64,000 bases of DNA from Allobrachymonas chironomi DSM 19884 (GCF_000374625.1 NZ_KB894768.1:89523-153522); one strand, 5' to 3'; shown: positions 10,085 through 20,222, counted from the stretch's first letter. The notes: generated by a model not told the origin, from the sequence alone. Numbers and translations: made by a program.

Positions 10085-10101
10085 CAGTGCCGGAACTGCA
10101 A

Positions 10102-10314
10102 TCAGTACAGTTTCTTGGGCAGTTGCTGCGAACGCACGCGCTTGTAGTGGCGCTTGACGGCAGCAGCCTTCTTGCGCTTGCGCTCGGCCGTGGGCTTCTC
10201 GTAGAACTCGCGGGCCCGCAGGTCGGTCAGCAGGCCCAGCTTTTCGATGGTGCGCTTGAAACGGCGCAGGGCAACTTCAAAAGGTTCGTTTTCTTTGATG
10301 CGGATAGTGGTCAT
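10102..10314 (-). CDS. rpsU: 30S ribosomal protein S21
   Basis: S21 is the small basic protein of the 30S platform that promotes base pairing between mRNA Shine-Dalgarno and 16S rRNA. The 70-residue sequence starts [20 protein letters not shown] and ends with a strongly basic tail ([18 protein letters not shown]), full length for the family. A likely promoter lies about 120 bases upstream, giving a long leader. A terminator follows directly. The dnaG and rpoD genes that often follow rpsU in other Proteobacteria are not next to it. Confidence 0.97.
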   Translation of the reverse strand: MTTIRIKENEPFEVALRRFKRTIEKLGLLTDLRAREFYEKPTAERKRKKAAAVKRHYKRVRSQQLPKKLY

Positions 10315-10435
10315 TAGCTAATGGATTCAGTTGGTGCGAGAGTTTGCCGCAGGAAGATCGGGCCTGCGGGACAGCCCGCAAAGTTTCCCCGTCATACAGT
10401 TGATCAGGCCGACGGAGTTTGCCAGCAAGGGTGAA

Positions 10436-10464
10436 ATTATATGCTGCCGATGGCCGATACGCAA
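10436..10464 (-). promoter_or_regulatory. Probable sigma-70 promoter of rpsU
   Basis: On the minus strand a perfect TATAAT (plus-strand 10436-10441) is preceded by TTGCGT (10459-10464) at the ideal 17-base spacing. It would give rpsU a leader of a little over 100 bases. The 10315-10732 gap between rpsU and pckG holds this promoter plus the inverted repeats listed next and no credible gene. Confidence 0.65.
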
Positions 10465-10599
10465 GAAAGTGTGCGCAGACGTTGCAAACAGGCTGCAATT
10501 TACCCTGTGCCCTTCCTCTCTGATGGGCGTGGTGGCAGCCCATGGATCGGGCATTTTCCATCCCGGAAGCAGGCTTCCATGGTATTCTTCGGTCCTTAC

Positions 10600-10629
10600 T
10601 CTTATACAAGACATGTCTACATGGTAGAC
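10600..10629. promoter_or_regulatory. Overlapping inverted repeats upstream of pckG, candidate operator
   Basis: Three dyads share bases here: TCTTATACAAGA (10600-10611, four-base arms), the perfect palindrome AGACATGTCT (10609-10618) and GTCTAC-ATG-GTAGAC (10615-10629, perfect 6-base arms). They lie about 105-130 bases before the pckG start. Palindromes of this kind suggest a dimeric repressor such as a GntR- or TetR-type protein; the identity of the factor is inference only. Confidence 0.45.
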
Positions 10630-10635
10630 CGCGCG

Positions 10636-10659
10636 CGTGAACTGCGGCTGGCGTTCACG
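10636..10659 (+). promoter_or_regulatory. Leader hairpin upstream of pckG
   Basis: A perfect 7-base inverted repeat CGTGAAC/GTTCACG with a 10-base loop, placed between the candidate operator and the pckG ribosome site. It could be a leader hairpin in the mRNA or another protein site; no T-tract follows, so it is not a terminator. Confidence 0.35.
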
Positions 10660-10732
10660 TGGCACCCATTCATCGGGCACGCAGTGCAGTACAGGCGACC
10701 CGGATACGGTTTTTCATCTCTGGAGTCTTGCA

Positions 10733-12595
10733 ATGACTGCAACCGCTGTTCAACTGAACGTTCCCGATTTCGTCAAGCACCCGCAACTGATCGCCTGGGT
10801 GCAGGACATGGCCAACCTGTGCAAGCCCGACCAGGTCTACTGGTGTGATGGCAGCCAGGAGGAGTACGACCGCCTGTGCCAGCAGCTGGTCGATGCCGGC
10901 ACTTTCCGCAAGCTGAATCCGGCCAAGCGTCCGGGCAGCTTCCTGGCCTGGTCCGACCCGTCCGACGTGGCGCGTGTCGAGGATCGCACCTACATCTGCT
11001 CGCAGGACAAGGCCGATGCCGGCCCGACCAACAACTGGATGGATCCCGCCGAGATGCGCAAGACCCTGCAGCCGCTGTTTGACGGCTGCATGAAGGGCCG
11101 CACCATGTACGTGATCCCGTTCAGCATGGGCCCGCTGGGCAGCCCGATCGCACATATCGGTGTCGAGCTTTCCGACAGCGCCTACGTGGTCGTGAACCAG
11201 AAGCTGATGACGCGCATGGGCAAGGCCGTGTACGACGTGCTGGGCAGCGATGGCCCGTTCGTGCCCTGCGTGCACACGGTAGGCGCTCCGCTGGCCGAAG
11301 GCGAGAAGGATCAGACTTCCTGGCCCTGCAACCCCGATGTCAAGTACATCGTGCACTACCCCGAAACACGTGAAATCTGGTCCTACGGCTCCGGCTACGG
11401 CGGCAACGCGCTGCTGGGCAAGAAGTGCCTGGCACTGCGCATCGCCTCCAAGATGGGCAAGGACCAGGGCTGGCTGGCCGAGCACATGCTGATCCTGGGC
11501 GTGACCAATCCCGAAGGCAAGAAGTACCACGTGGCGGCAGCTTTCCCGAGCGCCTGTGGCAAGACCAACTTCTCCATGCTGGTGCCGCCGCCGGCTTTCG
11601 AGGGCTGGCAGGTCACCACGATCGGCGACGACATCGCCTGGATCAAGCCGGGTGCGGATGGCAAGCTGTACGCAATCAACCCGGAAGCCGGCTATTTTGG
11701 CGTGGCTCCGGGCACCAACACGCTGACCAACCCGAACTGCATGGCCAGCCTGAACGAAAACGTGATCTTTACCAACGTGGCCCTGACCGATGACGGCGAC
11801 GTCTGGTGGGAAGGCATGGAAAAGGACCAGGGCAAGACCCCGGAGCACCTGATCGACTGGCAGGGCAAGGACTGGACGCCGGAAGACGGCAAGGCCGGCC
11901 GCAAGGCAGCCCACGCCAACGCCCGTTTCACCGTGGCGGCCATCAACAACCCGGCGCTGGATGCGGCCTGGGACGATCCGGCTGGCGTGGCGATTGATGC
12001 CTTCATCTTCGGCGGCCGTCGCAGCACCACCGTGCCGCTGGTGACCGAAGCGCGCAACTGGACCGAAGGCGTCTACATGGCTGCCACCATGGGCTCCGAA
12101 ACCACCGCTGCCGCCTTTGGTGCGCAGGGCGTGGTGCGCCGCGATCCCTTCGCCATGCTGCCGTTCTGCGGCTACAACATGAGCGATTACTTCCAGCACT
12201 GGCTGGACCTGGGCGAGAAGCTGCAGGCCAGCGGCGCCAAGGTGCCGCCGGTCTACTGCGTCAACTGGTTCCGCAAGGATGCCGACGGCAAGTTCGTCTG
12301 GCCGGGCTACGGCGAGAACATGCGTGTGCTGAAGTGGATGCTGGATCGCATCGAAGGCAAGGCTGCCGGCGAACAGACCATGTTCGGCGTGGCACCGGCC
12401 TACGACGAAATCAACTGGAATGGCCTGAGCTTCAGCGCCGACCAGTTCAAGACCGTCACCAGCATCGACAAGGCCGCCTGGGCGGAAGAGTTCAAGTCGC
12501 ACGACGAGCACTTCGACAAGCTGAAGGAGCGTCTGCCGCAGGCGCTGGTCGAGACCAAGGCGGCGCTGGAGCAGCGTCTGGCCGAAGTGGCGTAA
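10733..12595 (+). CDS. pckG: Phosphoenolpyruvate carboxykinase (GTP)
   Basis: The enzyme decarboxylates and phosphorylates oxaloacetate to PEP, the entry to gluconeogenesis, using GTP. The 620-residue protein is of the GTP class: it has the P-loop-like [14 protein letters not shown], kinase motif GDDIAWI and the [18 protein letters not shown] block. ATG at 10733 was chosen because TGGAG lies 8-12 bases upstream and because homologues start near this point; a GTG at 10637 would place the hairpin inside the coding region. It stands alone with divergent rpsU on the left and a convergent flavoprotein gene on the right. Inverted repeats in its leader hint at carbon-source control. Confidence 0.97.
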   Translation: MTATAVQLNVPDFVKHPQLIAWVQDMANLCKPDQVYWCDGSQEEYDRLCQQLVDAGTFRKLNPAKRPGSFLAWSDPSDVARVEDRTYICSQDKADAGPTNNWMDPAEMRKTLQPLFDGCMKGRTMYVIPFSMGPLGSPIAHIGVELSDSAYVVVNQKLMTRMGKAVYDVLGSDGPFVPCVHTVGAPLAEGEKDQTSWPCNPDVKYIVHYPETREIWSYGSGYGGNALLGKKCLALRIASKMGKDQGWLAEHMLILGVTNPEGKKYHVAAAFPSACGKTNFSMLVPPPAFEGWQVTTIGDDIAWIKPGADGKLYAINPEAGYFGVAPGTNTLTNPNCMASLNENVIFTNVALTDDGDVWWEGMEKDQGKTPEHLIDWQGKDWTPEDGKAGRKAAHANARFTVAAINNPALDAAWDDPAGVAIDAFIFGGRRSTTVPLVTEARNWTEGVYMAATMGSETTAAAFGAQGVVRRDPFAMLPFCGYNMSDYFQHWLDLGEKLQASGAKVPPVYCVNWFRKDADGKFVWPGYGENMRVLKWMLDRIEGKAAGEQTMFGVAPAYDEINWNGLSFSADQFKTVTSIDKAAWAEEFKSHDEHFDKLKERLPQALVETKAALEQRLAEVA

Positions 12596-12645
12596 GCCGA
12601 CGGGCAGTGGGCGGTTGCCAGGCAACTGCCGTAGCATGCCCATGA

Positions 12646-12673
12646 ACAAGCCCCGCTTGCGAGCGGGGCTTGT
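12646..12673. terminator. Hairpin between convergent pckG and flavoprotein genes
   Basis: A perfect 11-bp stem ACAAGCCCCGC/GCGGGGCTTGT with a 6-base loop sits between the converging ends of pckG and the flavoprotein gene. No long T-run follows, but stem strength and position support termination. Confidence 0.65.
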
Positions 12674-12692
12674 GCGTTTCTGGCAGGGAGAT

Positions 12693-13964
12693 TCAGCCCG
12701 GCAGCGAGGCCGCCAGCGCCTCCGCACACGCATGTCCGCTGGCCCAGGCCCACTGGAAGTTGTAGCCGCCGAGCCAGCCGGTCACATCCACCGCTTCGCC
12801 AATCACGTACAGGCCGGGCATCTTCGTCTCCATGGTTTGCGAGGACACATCGCGCGTATCGATACCGCCCAGTGTCACTTCCGCCTTCAGGTAGCCTTCG
12901 CTGCCCTTGGGGATGATCTGCCAGTGCTGCAGGCTCTCGCAGAACTGCTGCAGTGCCTTGTCCGACACCTCGGCCACCGGGCGTTGGCAGCCCGGATGCT
13001 GCGTGATCCAGTGCTCCACCAGGCGTGCCGGCAGGTAATGGCCGATCTCGTTGGCCACCAGTTTGCGCGATCCGCGTGCCTTGGCCTGTTGCAGCTGCTG
13101 CAGCAGGGCAGGGCGGCGGGGCGCATCGGGCAGCTTGCTGTCCTCGTCCGGAATCAGGTTGATATGCAGCGGCTGGCCATCCTGCCAGTAGCTGGAAATC
13201 TGCAGAATCGCCGGGCCGCTCAGACCGCGGTGCGTGAACAGCAGGTCTTCGCTGAAAGCCATGCGCTGCTGGCGCTTGCCAACGGGCGCATCGGTGCCGA
13301 TTTCCACCGGCAATGCCACGCCGGAGAGCGCGGCAAACGGCTGCCAGCTGGCCGCATCAAAGGTCAGCGGCACCAGTCCCGGGCGCGGCGCGATCGTGCG
13401 CAAGCCGAACTGTGCAGCCACGCGCCAGGCCAGATCCGTTGCGCCAATCTTGGGAATCGACAGGCCGCCGGTGGCCAGCACCACGGCGCGTGCAGCTACC
13501 CGGCCACGGGCGGTATCGATCTGCCAGGGCAGAGCCGATGCCGGCGCGTGCTGCAGGCCCTGCATCGCGCAGGGCTGCCAGCGTTCCACGCCGCCAGCTT
13601 CGCATTCGCGCAGCAGCAGGTCGATGATGTCCTGTGCCGAACGGTCGCAGAACAGCTGGCCCTTGTGCTTTTCGTGAAAGGCAATGCGATGGCGTTGCAC
13701 CAGTTCGATAAAGTCCTGCGCCCCATAGCGCGCCAGCGCGCTGCGGCAGAAATGCGGGTTCTGGCTGATGAACTGCGCCGGCGTGGCTCCGGCATTGGTG
13801 AAGTTGCAGCGGCCGCCGCCGCTGATGCGGATCTTTTCGGCCACCTTGGCCGCATGATCGATCAGCAGCACACGCAGGCCACGCTGGCCGGCCTGGCCAG
13901 CGCAGAACAGGCCGGCAGCGCCGGCACCTATCACCACGACATCGAATTCGGTGTTGCTGCTCAT
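12693..13964 (-). CDS. BaiN/HI0933-family FAD-dependent oxidoreductase
   Basis: A 423-residue flavoprotein of the HI0933/YhiN/BaiN family. The N-terminal dinucleotide fold is [21 protein letters not shown], split here as FAD-binding GxGxxG at residues 13-18. The family marker [12 protein letters not shown] follows at about 47-58, and near the C-terminus come [16 protein letters not shown] and [27 protein letters not shown], which bind FAD. The substrate of most members is unknown; one gut clostridial homologue acts in bile-acid dehydroxylation, which should not be transferred here. Its neighbours, tsaD divergent and pckG convergent, give no functional hint. Confidence 0.88.
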   Translation of the reverse strand: MSSNTEFDVVVIGAGAAGLFCAGQAGQRGLRVLLIDHAAKVAEKIRISGGGRCNFTNAGATPAQFISQNPHFCRSALARYGAQDFIELVQRHRIAFHEKHKGQLFCDRSAQDIIDLLLRECEAGGVERWQPCAMQGLQHAPASALPWQIDTARGRVAARAVVLATGGLSIPKIGATDLAWRVAAQFGLRTIAPRPGLVPLTFDAASWQPFAALSGVALPVEIGTDAPVGKRQQRMAFSEDLLFTHRGLSGPAILQISSYWQDGQPLHINLIPDEDSKLPDAPRRPALLQQLQQAKARGSRKLVANEIGHYLPARLVEHWITQHPGCQRPVAEVSDKALQQFCESLQHWQIIPKGSEGYLKAEVTLGGIDTRDVSSQTMETKMPGLYVIGEAVDVTGWLGGYNFQWAWASGHACAEALAASLPG

Positions 13965-14146
13965 GCCAACGGCTCCTGGGTGGGCCGGACGGGAGCGATT
14001 TCTTTCGGGGAGGAGCTTGGAGATTCTTGCATGAGGGTATTGTCAGCGAAGTTGCCTCACGCCAGTCGCCGATGCACCCCTGCATGGTCTGGTCACGCAG
14101 CAGCCCGATGGCAGCCTGGGCCAAGTCGCGGCACAATGGCAGCCTG

Positions 14147-15211
14147 ATGCAAAACTCCCTTACTTCCCCCTTGCTGGTGCTGGGTTTCGAATCCTCCTGC
14201 GACGAAACCGGCGTTGCCCTGGTCGAGGCCAGGCCCGGCCAGCCGGTGCCGGCCCTGCTGGGTCATGGGCTGCACAGCCAGATTGACATGCACCAGGCCT
14301 ATGGCGGCGTCGTGCCCGAGCTGGCCAGCCGGGACCATATCCGCCGCGTCGTGCCACTCACGCGCCAGGTGCTGGCGCAGGCCGGCCGCAGCCTGTCCGA
14401 AGTGGATGTGGTGGCTTTCACGCGCGGTCCCGGTCTGGCCGGCGCGCTGCTGGTGGGCGCCGGTGCGGCCTGCGCACTGGCCGCCGCGCTGGACAAGCCG
14501 GTGCTGGGCGTGCACCACCTCGAAGGTCATCTGTTGTCGCCTTTCCTGAGTGCCGATCCGCCCGAGTTCCCCTTTGTGGCGCTGCTGGTGTCTGGCGGTC
14601 ACACGCAGCTGATGCAGGTGGACGGGGTAGGGCGCTACACCCTGCTGGGCGAAACCATTGACGATGCTGCCGGCGAGGCTTTCGACAAGTCGGCCAAGCT
14701 GCTGGGCCTCGGCTATCCCGGTGGTCCGGCGCTGTCGCGCCTGGCCGAGTTCGGCAACCCCCAGGCCTATGCGCTGCCACGTCCGCTGCTGCACAGCGGT
14801 GACCTGAATTTCTCCTTTGCCGGCCTCAAGACGGCGGTGCTGACCCAGGTGCGCAAGATCGAGGGTCAGCCCTGTTACCAGACCCAGGCCGATCTGGCTG
14901 CCAGTACCCAGGCCGCGATCGTCGAGGTGCTGGTGAAAAAGGCGCTCAAGGCGGTGGACAGCACCGGCCTCAAGCGCCTGGTAGTAGCCGGCGGCGTGGG
15001 AGCCAATGCCGAGCTGCGCCAACAGCTCGATGCCGCCTGTCGCAAGCGTGGCGTGCGCGTCCACTATCCGGAGCTGCACCTGTGTACCGACAATGGCGCC
15101 ATGATTGCGTTGGCTGCTGCCATGCGCCTGCAGGCCGGCGTTGCCCGCGCCAGCCAGGATTACGGTTTCGATGTGCGTCCGCGCTGGGATCTGGAACAGC
15201 AGTCGGCCTGA
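14147..15211 (+). CDS. tsaD: tRNA N6-adenosine threonylcarbamoyltransferase TsaD
   Basis: TsaD moves the threonylcarbamoyl group onto A37 of ANN-decoding tRNAs, together with TsaB and TsaE. The 354-residue protein shows the ASKHA fold start [17 protein letters not shown], the metal-binding HHLEGH at residues 123-128, [10 protein letters not shown], and the later [16 protein letters not shown] at 14147 was chosen because the conserved domain begins ten residues later; an in-frame upstream start at 14027 would add 40 unlikely residues. It is followed by rpsO on the same strand, but a good promoter lies between. No obvious gene is seen in the 180 bases upstream. Confidence 0.96.
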   Translation: MQNSLTSPLLVLGFESSCDETGVALVEARPGQPVPALLGHGLHSQIDMHQAYGGVVPELASRDHIRRVVPLTRQVLAQAGRSLSEVDVVAFTRGPGLAGALLVGAGAACALAAALDKPVLGVHHLEGHLLSPFLSADPPEFPFVALLVSGGHTQLMQVDGVGRYTLLGETIDDAAGEAFDKSAKLLGLGYPGGPALSRLAEFGNPQAYALPRPLLHSGDLNFSFAGLKTAVLTQVRKIEGQPCYQTQADLAASTQAAIVEVLVKKALKAVDSTGLKRLVVAGGVGANAELRQQLDAACRKRGVRVHYPELHLCTDNGAMIALAAAMRLQAGVARASQDYGFDVRPRWDLEQQSA

Positions 15212-15240
15212 TTCCGGCTGGTGCGATCGCAACAGCGCAC

Positions 15241-15268
15241 TGGACAAATCGGTGGCGTCCTATATAAT
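15241..15268 (+). promoter_or_regulatory. Sigma-70 promoter of rpsO
   Basis: TGGACA (15241-15246, five of six bases of the -35 consensus) is separated by 16 bases from a perfect TATAAT (15263-15268). The expected start is near 15275, leaving a leader of about 85 bases before rpsO. Confidence 0.75.
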
Positions 15269-15361
15269 TGTTCGATTCATTTGCCCCTCATGGGCAGGTG
15301 AAAGCACGTCACAGGTAGTCCGGCTTGTGGCGCAAGTCAAATAATTCCCAAGGAAATCAAC

Positions 15362-15619
15362 ATGATCGATAAAGTTGCCGTTATCAAGGATAACGCCCGC
15401 GCCGCCAATGACACTGGCAGCCCGGAAGTCCAGGTTGCACTGCTGACCGCACGCATCAACCAGCTGACCCCCCACTTCAAGACCCACTCCAAGGACCACC
15501 ACGGTCGTCGTGGCCTGCTGCGCATGGTGAGCCGTCGCCGCAAGCTGCTGGACTACCTGAAGTCCAAGGACGCTGACCGCTACCTGGCGCTGATCGCCAA
15601 GCTGGGTCTGCGCAAGTAA
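15362..15619 (+). CDS. rpsO: 30S ribosomal protein S15
   Basis: S15 binds the central domain of 16S rRNA early in 30S assembly. The 85-residue sequence contains the invariant block [20 protein letters not shown] and the [20 protein letters not shown] segment. The ATG at 15362 follows AAGGA at good spacing; the N-terminus is a few residues shorter than the 89-residue E. coli protein. Like in most Proteobacteria it precedes pnp, with a strong terminator between. In E. coli S15 represses its own translation by a leader pseudoknot; the 85-base leader here could support this but I cannot show it. Confidence 0.97.
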   Translation: MIDKVAVIKDNARAANDTGSPEVQVALLTARINQLTPHFKTHSKDHHGRRGLLRMVSRRRKLLDYLKSKDADRYLALIAKLGLRK

Positions 15620-15637
15620 GCGGGCACCGCATGCATG

Positions 15638-15677
15638 ACGCCTGAGAGAGTGCCTTTCTCAGGCGTTTTGTTTTTTT
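15638..15677 (+). terminator. rpsO rho-independent terminator
   Basis: A 10-bp perfect stem ACGCCTGAGA/TCTCAGGCGT with a 9-base loop is followed by TTTGTTTTTTT. It separates rpsO from pnp; read-through would give an rpsO-pnp message. Confidence 0.92.
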
Positions 15678-15797
15678 GTTTCCGGAGTAGTGCAAGCACG
15701 AGCGCTGTGTCATTCCACCAGTACCGTCCCGCGACGATCCTGACGGAATGGCATCGTGTGCTGCAGGACTCCATTCTTTCCCATACAGGAGACCCTC

Positions 15798-17987
15798 ATG
15801 TCCATCTTCAATAAAGTCACCAAGACCTTCCAGTGGGGCCAGCATACCGTTACCCTCGAAACCGGTGAAATCGCCCGTCAGGCCAGCGGTGCCGTGCTCG
15901 TCAACATCGACGACACCGTGGTGCTCGCCACCGTGGTCGGCTCCAAGACCGCCAAGCCCGGTCAGGACTTCTTTCCGCTGACCGTCGACTACATCGAGAA
16001 AACCTATGCCGCCGGCAAGATCCCCGGCAGCTTCTTCAAGCGCGAGGCCAAGCCCAGCGAACTGGAAACCCTGACCAGCCGCCTGATCGACCGCCCGATC
16101 CGCCCGCTGTTCCCCGAAGGCTTCTACAACGAAGTTCACGTGGTGATCCACACCATCTCCCTCAACCCCGAGGTGGATGCCGACATCGCCGCCATGATTG
16201 GCGTGAGCGCGGCCCTGGCCATCTCCGGCATTCCGTTCAACGGCCCGATCGGTGCGGCCCGCGTGGGTTACATCAACGGCGAATACGTGCTCAACCCGGG
16301 CCAGACCCAGCGCAAGAACAGCCAGCTGGACCTGGTGGTGGCCGGCACCGAAGCCGCTGTGCTGATGGTCGAATCCGAAGCCGACCAGCTGACCGAAGAC
16401 GTGATGCTGGGTGCCGTGGTGTTCGGTCACGAGCAGAGCCAGGTGGCCATCAATGCCATCCACGAGCTGGTGCGCGACGCTGGCAAGCCGGTCTGGGACT
16501 GGCAGCCGGAAGCCAAGGACGAAGACTTCATCGGCAAGGTGAATGCCGTGGCTGAAGAGAAGCTGCGCACCGCCTACCAGATCCGCAGCAAGCAGGCCCG
16601 TACCCAGGCCTGCCGCGAAGCCTACGCTGCCGCCAAGGCCGAGCTGACCGCGCAAGGCGTGGAATTCGACGAAGTCAAGCTGGAAAACCTGCTGTTCGAC
16701 ATCGAGGCCCGTATCGTCCGCAGCCAGATCCTGTCCGGCGAGCCGCGCATCGACGGTCGTGACACCCGCACCGTGCGCCCGATCGAGATCCGTACCGGTC
16801 TGCTGCCGCGCACCCACGGCTCCGCCCTGTTCACGCGTGGCGAAACCCAGGCACTGGTCGTGTCCACGCTGGGCACCGACCGCGACGCCCAGCGCATCGA
16901 TGCGCTGGCCGGCGAATACGAAGACCGCTTCCTGCTGCACTACAACATGCCTCCCTTTGCCACCGGCGAAGTCGGTCGCATGGGCAGCACCAAGCGCCGC
17001 GAAATCGGTCACGGCCGTCTGGCCAAGCGCGCCCTGGCGGCCTGCCTGCCGAGCAAGGAAGATTTCCCCTACACCATCCGTGTGGTGTCCGAAATCACCG
17101 AATCCAATGGCTCTTCTTCCATGGCCTCGGTGTGCGGCGGCTGCCTGTCGCTGATGGACGCCGGCGTGCCGATGAAGGCGCACGTGGCCGGTATCGCCAT
17201 GGGCCTGATCAAGGAAGACAACCGCTTCGCCGTGCTGACCGACATCCTGGGTGACGAAGATCACCTGGGCGACATGGACTTCAAGGTGGCCGGTACCACC
17301 AGCGGCATCACCGCCCTGCAGATGGACATCAAGATCCAGGGTATCACCAAGGAAATCATGCAGGTGGCACTGGCCCAGGCCAAGGAAGCACGTATGCACA
17401 TCCTGGACAAGATGCAGGAAGCCATGGGCGAGTCCAAGGCCGAGGTATCCCAGTTCGCTCCGCGTCTGTACACCATGAAGATCAACCCCGAGAAGATCCG
17501 TGACGTGATCGGCAAGGGTGGTGCCACCATTCGTCAGCTGACCGAGGAAACCGGTACCCAGATCGATATCGCCGAAGACGGCGTGATCACCATTGCCAGC
17601 ACCGACGGTGCCAAGGCCGAAGAGGCCAAGCGCCGCATCGAGCAGATCACGGCCGAGGTCGAGGTCGGCAAGATCTACGAAGGCCCGATCGTCAAGCTGC
17701 TGGACTTTGGTGCACTGGTCAACGTGCTGCCGGGCAAGGATGGCCTGCTGCACATCAGCCAGATCGCCCACGAGCGCGTCGAGAAGGTCACCGACTACCT
17801 GAGCGAAGGCCAGGTGGTGCGCGTCAAGGCGCTGGAAACCGACGACAAGGGCCGCATCAAGCTGTCCATGAAGGCCCTGCTGGAGCGTCCCGAACGCGCC
17901 GAGCGTGGTGATCGCGGCGACCGCAATGGCAACGGCAATGGCCGCCAGGGCAGCGACGCCGAGCAGCAGCAACAGCAACAGCAGTAA
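15798..17987 (+). CDS. pnp: Polynucleotide phosphorylase
   Basis: PNPase degrades RNA 3' to 5' by phosphorolysis and is part of the degradosome in many bacteria. The 729-residue protein has two RNase PH domains (about 10-140 and 320-460), an all-helical linker, a KH domain with the GKGG loop ([17 protein letters not shown]), and an S1 domain ([19 protein letters not shown]). The catalytic-site motif [11 protein letters not shown] is present. ATG at 15798 has AGGAG seven bases upstream. The extreme C-terminus is a Gly/Asn-rich linker ending in seven Gln residues, encoded by CAG/CAA repeats. The quinone oxidoreductase gene begins five bases after the stop. Confidence 0.97.
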   Translation: MSIFNKVTKTFQWGQHTVTLETGEIARQASGAVLVNIDDTVVLATVVGSKTAKPGQDFFPLTVDYIEKTYAAGKIPGSFFKREAKPSELETLTSRLIDRPIRPLFPEGFYNEVHVVIHTISLNPEVDADIAAMIGVSAALAISGIPFNGPIGAARVGYINGEYVLNPGQTQRKNSQLDLVVAGTEAAVLMVESEADQLTEDVMLGAVVFGHEQSQVAINAIHELVRDAGKPVWDWQPEAKDEDFIGKVNAVAEEKLRTAYQIRSKQARTQACREAYAAAKAELTAQGVEFDEVKLENLLFDIEARIVRSQILSGEPRIDGRDTRTVRPIEIRTGLLPRTHGSALFTRGETQALVVSTLGTDRDAQRIDALAGEYEDRFLLHYNMPPFATGEVGRMGSTKRREIGHGRLAKRALAACLPSKEDFPYTIRVVSEITESNGSSSMASVCGGCLSLMDAGVPMKAHVAGIAMGLIKEDNRFAVLTDILGDEDHLGDMDFKVAGTTSGITALQMDIKIQGITKEIMQVALAQAKEARMHILDKMQEAMGESKAEVSQFAPRLYTMKINPEKIRDVIGKGGATIRQLTEETGTQIDIAEDGVITIASTDGAKAEEAKRRIEQITAEVEVGKIYEGPIVKLLDFGALVNVLPGKDGLLHISQIAHERVEKVTDYLSEGQVVRVKALETDDKGRIKLSMKALLERPERAERGDRGDRNGNGNGRQGSDAEQQQQQQQ

Positions 17988-17992
17988 TCGGC

Positions 17993-18979
17993 ATGCAAGC
18001 GATCGCCTTGGCCGGGTTTGGCGGGCCTGAAGTCCTGCAGCTCACCACCTGCCCTGATCCGGTCGCCGGACCGGGGCAGGTGCTGATCCGTGTGGCAGCC
18101 TCCGGCGTCAACCGCCCGGATGTGGTGCAGCGCCAGGGACACTATCCGGCACCGCCAGGCGAATCGGAGCTGCCAGGTCTGGAAGTCGCTGGCGAGATCG
18201 TCGCCGGTGATGCCGAGGCCATGCAGCAGGCCGGTCTGGCGATCGGTGATCAGGTTTGTGCACTGGTAGCCGGCGGTGGGTATGCCCAGTTCTGCGTGGC
18301 ACCGGCCGTGCAATGCCTGCCGGTGCCTGCCGGCCTGAGTCTGGTCGAGGCAGCCAGCCTGCCCGAGACCTTCTACACGGTCTGGAGCAACCTGTATGAC
18401 CGTGCCGGCCTGCAACCGGGCGAAACCCTGCTGGTGCAGGGCGGCAGCAGCGGTATCGGTGTCACGGCGATCCAGTTGGCCAAGGCGCGCGGCTCGCGCA
18501 TCATTGTCACCGCCGGTTCGGATGCCAAGTGCCAGGCCTGCCTGGACCTGGGTGCCGATCACGCCATCAACTACAAGACGCAGGATTTCGTCGAGGAAGT
18601 CCGTGCCATCACCGGTGGCAAGGGCGTGGATGTGGTACTCGACATGGTCGCTGGCGACTATGTGGCGCGCGAGGTGAAATGCCTGGCCGAAGATGGCCGT
18701 ATCGTCATCATCGCGGTGCAGGGCGGCACCCGGTCCGAATTCCATGCCGGTCTGGTGCTGACGCGTCGTCTGTCGATCATGGGTTCCACGCTGCGCAAGC
18801 AGCCGGTGGCGTTCAAGGCAGCCATTGCGCAGCAGTTGCGTGCGCAGGTCTGGCCGCTGATCGAAAACGGCAGCATCAAGCCGGTCATCCATGCGGTGTT
18901 CCCGGCGGCCGAAGCGGCGCAGGCACACGCCCTGATGGAATCGAATCAACACATTGGCAAAATCGTATTGTCCTGGTAA
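17993..18979 (+). CDS. NAD(P)H-quinone oxidoreductase, PIG3-type
   Basis: A 328-residue member of the medium-chain dehydrogenase/reductase superfamily lacking structural zinc cysteines, most like the PIG3 (TP53I3) quinone oxidoreductase subfamily. It opens MQAIALAGFGGPEVLQL, has the GroES-like catalytic half with ASGVNRPDVVQRQGHYP, and a Rossmann NAD(P)H site LVQGGSSGIGVTAIQLAK. The GSSG variant before the fold favours NADPH. It begins five bases after pnp and ends 15 bases before tpiA, so it is likely co-transcribed with both. The substrate is probably a quinone or other electrophile. Confidence 0.9.
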   Translation: MQAIALAGFGGPEVLQLTTCPDPVAGPGQVLIRVAASGVNRPDVVQRQGHYPAPPGESELPGLEVAGEIVAGDAEAMQQAGLAIGDQVCALVAGGGYAQFCVAPAVQCLPVPAGLSLVEAASLPETFYTVWSNLYDRAGLQPGETLLVQGGSSGIGVTAIQLAKARGSRIIVTAGSDAKCQACLDLGADHAINYKTQDFVEEVRAITGGKGVDVVLDMVAGDYVAREVKCLAEDGRIVIIAVQGGTRSEFHAGLVLTRRLSIMGSTLRKQPVAFKAAIAQQLRAQVWPLIENGSIKPVIHAVFPAAEAAQAHALMESNQHIGKIVLSW

Positions 18980-18994
18980 CGCAAGGAGAAGCAC

Positions 18995-19738
18995 ATGAGA
19001 AAACTGATTGCCGGCAACTGGAAGATGAATGGCAGCCTGGCTGCCAACGAGGCACTGGTCAAGGACATTCTGGCCGGTATCGGCGAACCCGCCTGTGACG
19101 TGGCGATTTGCCCGCCGGGCATTTATGTGCCACAGGTGCAGACCCTGCTGGCTGGCCAGGACAAGGTCGCGCTGGGCGTGCAGAACGTCTCGCAGCACCA
19201 GAACGGGCCCTACACCGGTGACGTGTCTGCCGACATGCTGAAGGAATTCGGTGTGCGCTACGCCATCGTCGGCCACAGCGAGCGCCGCATGCACCAGGCC
19301 GAAACCGATACCAACGTCGCCATCAAGGCCAAACGTGCCCTCGAGGCCGGCGTCACGCCTATCGTCTGTGTTGGCGAGACCCAGCGTGAGCGTGATGAAG
19401 GCATGACCGATTACATCGTGCGTCGTCAGTTGGCGGCCGTGATCCATCTGGTCGGGCACTGCATCAGCGAGATCGTGGTCGCCTACGAGCCGGTCTGGGC
19501 CATCGGTACCGGCAAGACGGCGACTCCCGAAGAGGCGCAGCACGTGCACGACATCATGCGCAACCAGCTCAAGGCGGCTACCGAGCACGCCGACCGCATC
19601 CGCCTGCTGTATGGCGGCAGCATGAATGCTTCCAATGCGGCCCAGCTGTTGGCGCAGCCCGACATCGATGGCGGCCTGATTGGTGGCGCAGCCCTCAAGG
19701 CGCAGGATTTCCTCGCCATCATCGCTGCAGCGCAATAA
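18995..19738 (+). CDS. tpiA: Triosephosphate isomerase
   Basis: TpiA interconverts dihydroxyacetone phosphate and glyceraldehyde 3-phosphate in glycolysis and gluconeogenesis. The 247-residue TIM barrel contains the substrate Lys in GNWKMNG, the electrophilic His in IVGHSERR, the catalytic Glu in [16 protein letters not shown], and the phosphate-binding [18 protein letters not shown] precedes the ATG. It lies downstream of the quinone oxidoreductase and 50 bases ahead of secG with a hairpin between. Confidence 0.98.
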   Translation: MRKLIAGNWKMNGSLAANEALVKDILAGIGEPACDVAICPPGIYVPQVQTLLAGQDKVALGVQNVSQHQNGPYTGDVSADMLKEFGVRYAIVGHSERRMHQAETDTNVAIKAKRALEAGVTPIVCVGETQRERDEGMTDYIVRRQLAAVIHLVGHCISEIVVAYEPVWAIGTGKTATPEEAQHVHDIMRNQLKAATEHADRIRLLYGGSMNASNAAQLLAQPDIDGGLIGGAALKAQDFLAIIAAAQ

Positions 19739-19745
19739 AATAACG

Positions 19746-19774
19746 GGTTTGCCGCCGGTGCGGCAAGCCTTTCT
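19746..19774 (+). terminator. Hairpin with short T-run between tpiA and secG
   Basis: GGTTTGCCGC and GCGGCAAGCC pair with one G-U and a 4-base loop, followed by TTTCT. This is a weak terminator or attenuator that may lower expression of secG relative to tpiA. Confidence 0.5.
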
Positions 19775-19788
19775 CCGGTAATGTTTTC

Positions 19789-20211
19789 ATGAATATTCTT
19801 CTCAATCTCCTGCTGGTCATCCAGGTGCTGTCGGCACTGGCCATGATCGGCCTGATCCTGGTTCAGCATGGCAAGGGTGCCGACATGGGCGCGGCCTTTG
19901 GTGCCGGCTCCTCCGGCAGCCTGTTTGGGGCTTCCGGCAGTGCCAACTTCCTGTCGCGCAGCACCGCGGTGCTGGCCACCGTGTTCTTTGCCTCCACGCT
20001 GATCCTGGCCTATTTCGGCAACCTGCCCAACACCGGTGGTTCCGGCAGTGTGCTGAGCGGTCTGGTGAACGCGCCGGCAGCCAGTGCTGCAGCGCCAGCT
20101 GCACCGGCTTCCGTGCCGGCATCTGCTGCCGAATCGCTGGTACCAGGCGCTGCAGCCGTACCGGCAGTCGTACCGGCATCGCCGGCGGTTTCCGCTGCTT
20201 CTGCCGGCTGA
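19789..20211 (+). CDS. secG: Preprotein translocase subunit SecG
   Basis: SecG is the small accessory subunit of the SecYEG channel. The 140-residue protein has two membrane segments (LLLVIQVLSALAMIGLILVQ and SRSTAVLATVFFASTLILAYF) separated by the conserved Gly-rich cytoplasmic loop GKGADMGAAFGAGSSGSLFGASG. The C-terminal 50 residues are an Ala/Pro/Val-rich low-complexity tail that is longer than in E. coli. Position between tpiA and tRNA-Leu/nuo is typical of Burkholderiales. Confidence 0.95.
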   Translation: MNILLNLLLVIQVLSALAMIGLILVQHGKGADMGAAFGAGSSGSLFGASGSANFLSRSTAVLATVFFASTLILAYFGNLPNTGGSGSVLSGLVNAPAASAAAPAAPASVPASAAESLVPGAAAVPAVVPASPAVSAASAG

Positions 20212-20222
20212 TTGTTACAAGC

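Noticed and set aside
10670-12733. A 687-codon minus-strand frame opposite pckG
   Set aside because: Complete overlap with a certain PEPCK gene and no ribosome site or recognisable motif.
13965-14146. A small gene between the flavoprotein gene and tsaD
   Set aside because: Only short frames without ribosome site; the in-frame extension of tsaD over this stretch has no conserved residues.
15477-17978. Long minus-strand frame opposite pnp
   Set aside because: Antisense to a well supported pnp; composition is His/Gly/Val-rich without domain and is a mirror of codon bias.
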